DNA of 64,000 bases from a bacterium. Lineage in GTDB: Bacteria > Bacillota > Clostridia > Oscillospirales > Acutalibacteraceae. The translations under genes and the position numbers were made by a program. Location: NCBI GenBank assembly GCA_020624805.1, contig JAHKVW010000029.1, positions 1-64,000 on the forward strand, in the 5' to 3' direction. This document shows, piece after piece, positions 62,238-64,000 of this stretch; the stretch's first letter is position 1, and the number at the start of each line of letters is the position of its first letter. The notes under the pieces are model-generated. The model saw only the letters and a list, made by a program, of their open reading frames with translations. It was not told where the DNA came from and searched no databases.

Positions 62238-64000
62238 TTATTGCGCGGCTGCCGGTTTCTTGGCTTCCGCTTCTTCGCCGATGAACGCAATGAACTTCTC
62301 GCAGATATCGGGATCGAAGAGCTTGCCTTCGTTCTCCTTGAGGTAATGCATCGCGTCCTCTTTGCTCCACGGCTTTTTATAGGTTCTTTCGGAGATCAGC
62401 GCGTCATATACGTCGCAAACCGCGACGACGCGCGCCTCGATGGGGATCTCCTCACCCTTGAGGCCGTTGTTGCCGGTACCGTCGTAGCGCTCGTGGTGAT
62501 AGCGCGCGATCACGGCGGCTGTGGCGAGGATGGGGTCGTCATCATACGCCGAGAGGATCGTATAGCCGAACTCCGTGTGGCTGTTGATCATCACGCGCTC
62601 TTCCTCGGTCAGCCTGCCTTCCTTGTGGATGATGTCCTTCGGTACGGCGATCTTGCCCAGATCGTGCAGCTCCGAGGCGATGGAGATATGCTCGGCTCTT
62701 TCTTCGTCGATGCCGATCCTCAGGCACAGCTCACGGCTGTTGTTTCTGATATTGATCAGGTGATCGACGCTGCAGCCGTTATCGAGCTCTGTGTTTTCGG
62801 CGAGCTCGGCAAAGATCACGTTGATATCGCGGTGGGTGCCGTCGGTGAAGATATCTTCATAGGTGGTCACCAGACCGCAGTAGGTCGCTTCGATCATGCT
62901 TATGAAGAAGACGTCCATACCGTCTTTGATGTTTTCAAAGTGGAAGATGGCGCCGACTTCGTCTTTGTTTTTGAGGATATATTCAAAATATGTTCCGGCA
63001 AACAGACATTCCTTATCATTCTTTCGTCCGTTTTGCTCGATCATCTCATAGTTGCAGGACGATATGCCGTTGTTGACCACTTCCGTGTATGTATCACCGT
63101 CTTTTACGGCGACGCAGTAGCGGATATCGGTGTTGTCCGGATTATACTTGACGATCAGGTCAAGGATCTCGCGGACAGCTGTATCGTAAAACTTCGATTT
63201 GTCGCGGCAGTCGAGCATATTGCGGATAAACTGCGAGATACCCTCTACCGATTTACTGTATTTGACGCTCTGATCGCGCACATCGATGGTCTGCTGTTCC
63301 AGCCGGAAATCGTGGATGTAGATGTATTCGAGCACGCACATGATGACGATCGAGGAGATCGTGACGTTATAGATATACAGGAACCTCTGGCGGGTGCTCA
63401 TAAAGATCGCCGCGAGTACCATGACCATCACGCAGAATACGCACATCACAAAGACGGGCGCCGCGTATTGGATACGTCTGTCGAGCTGTACCATCGCCGT
63501 GCGGGCAACATACACCGCGGCAGCCGTGGTGAGCAGGCACATCAGCAGGATGGCGAGCTTGACGGTCAGCGGATTGAACGCTACCAGCACCGCGATCGCG
63601 GAGATCCCGGACGCGAACAGGATGGCGATCGCGGTTTTGCGCGATTCCTTGAACAATCCGTTCAGGCACAACAGCACGACCATAAAGGTGAGGTGTACGG
63701 GCAGAGCGGTAATGTTCATCCACTTCGGCGTGTTGAAGAGATAGGTGACCTCAGGCAGCATATACAGCGCCAGAGCGAGTCCGACATAGAACAGCAGTCC
63801 CGATACGATGATCGAGCGGAACAGGCGTTTTTTGACTGCCGAGAGGATCCCGAAGACGATTGCCGCCAACAGTCCGGCTCCCATCATGATCAGTCCGATC
63901 ATAAAGCCGGGCATATTGGTGAATGCCGGGTCACCCGGAGGATTCAGATAGGTTTCAAACCGCACTGAGAGGGGCAGCTTGAGCATGACCTCCAGCTGTC
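62238..64000 (-). CDS. Membrane HD-GYP-like protein (5' end probably beyond the window)
   Basis: At least 582 aa. Seven or eight helices (residues 25-235), a GAF-like middle (about 250-400), then an HD domain: HDLGKI (441-446), SHTEFGYTIL, YHHERYDGTGNNGLKG, CDVYDAL. The GYP triad is replaced by a one-residue-shorter GNN (505-507), so c-di-GMP hydrolysis is uncertain, although metal-binding His/Asp are kept. The first ATG in the window is at 63986, but GGAGG is only 2 nt away and the frame stays open to the window edge, so the true start is likely outside. The stop lies 22 nt before the 1028-aa gene; first visible gene of the exopolysaccharide operon. Confidence 0.85.
   Translation of the reverse strand, partial: QLEVMLKLPLSVRFETYLNPPGDPAFTNMPGFMIGLIMMGAGLLAAIVFGILSAVKKRLFRSIIVSGLLFYVGLALALYMLPEVTYLFNTPKWMNITALPVHLTFMVVLLCLNGLFKESRKTAIAILFASGISAIAVLVAFNPLTVKLAILLMCLLTTAAAVYVARTAMVQLDRRIQYAAPVFVMCVFCVMVMVLAAIFMSTRQRFLYIYNVTISSIVIMCVLEYIYIHDFRLEQQTIDVRDQSVKYSKSVEGISQFIRNMLDCRDKSKFYDTAVREILDLIVKYNPDNTDIRYCVAVKDGDTYTEVVNNGISSCNYEMIEQNGRKNDKECLFAGTYFEYILKNKDEVGAIFHFENIKDGMDVFFISMIEATYCGLVTTYEDIFTDGTHRDINVIFAELAENTELDNGCSVDHLINIRNNSRELCLRIGIDEERAEHISIASELHDLGKIAVPKDIIHKEGRLTEEERVMINSHTEFGYTILSAYDDDPILATAAVIARYHHERYDGTGNNGLKGEEIPIEARVVAVCDVYDALISERTYKKPWSKEDAMHYLKENEGKLFDPDICEKFIAFIGEEAEAKKPAAAQ

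Noticed and set aside
62214-63968. A 584-codon open frame on the plus strand
   Set aside because: Antisense of the HD-GYP-like gene, whose motifs and operon context are clear.

Overview
The window reads as chromosomal DNA of a Gram-positive gut-type Clostridia bacterium, most likely Oscillospirales/Ruminococcaceae-like. This is an inference from strong AGGAGG ribosome sites, sigma-A promoters, a moderate-to-high GC content, an OhrR-type regulator, ThiXYZ/YkoF thiamine genes, two Feo systems and intergenic palindromic repeats of a kind common in that group. There are no rRNA or tRNA genes, CRISPR arrays, phage genes or transposases. It looks like ordinary chromosome with repeat-filled gaps.

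Layout. (1) 0.2-4.2 kb, minus strand: a 54-aa membrane peptide, then a lipid/glycan operon (PlsC-like acyltransferase, GT8 glycosyltransferase, and a GT8-PlsC fusion). (2) 4.9-7.4 kb, minus: FeoA-FeoB fusion with a Cys-rich FeoB partner. (3) 7.5-11.3 kb, plus: TPP riboswitch with terminator, thiamine-binding protein, thiamine-precursor ABC transporter (permease, lipoprotein, ATPase) and thiamine pyrophosphokinase. (4) 11.3-21.2 kb: a 263-bp MITE-like element, small unknowns, a BcrA-like ABC exporter, a DUF218 plus HAD pair, DUF1858, a PHP phosphatase, a beta-helix lipoprotein and a GIY-YIG protein. (5) 21.3-24.8 kb, plus: feoA-feoA-feoB and a Cys-rich peptide, with GTTAG/CTAAC palindromes that may be metal-regulator operators. 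(6) 25.0-26.6 kb: ohrR, glutathione peroxidase, flavodoxin. (7) 26.7-35.2 kb: minus-strand aldo/keto reductase-ferredoxin, DUF1893 and ECF S component; divergent plus-strand fumarate reductase/succinate dehydrogenase-like b-A-B operon with a GNAT gene and nhaC; then a CPA1 antiporter. (8) 35.6-37.5 kb: anti-sigma-type kinase and PP2C phosphatase.

(9) 37.8-64.0 kb is the most interesting part: a dense cyclic-di-GMP and exopolysaccharide region. It holds a GGDEF cyclase whose natural start is separated from its reading frame by an A8 run. Next is a five-gene phosphorelay operon: a PAS hybrid kinase with two receivers, an amino-acid-permease/hybrid-kinase fusion, a REC-GGDEF-EAL protein, a free-standing Hpt protein and an HD-GYP phosphodiesterase. 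A GGDEF-EAL protein on the opposite strand follows. Last is a six-gene operon: an HD-GYP-like membrane protein, a 1028-aa membrane-anchored protein, a HEAT-repeat membrane protein, a processive GT2 synthase and two extracellular glycoside-hydrolase-like proteins with CBM9-like tails. I infer that nutrient or amino-acid sensing feeds a His-Asp relay that adjusts c-di-GMP, and that c-di-GMP in turn controls synthesis and trimming of a secreted polysaccharide. The three large extracellular proteins look related to each other; one lacks both putative catalytic glutamates.

All functional calls come from reading motifs by eye; no database search was run.
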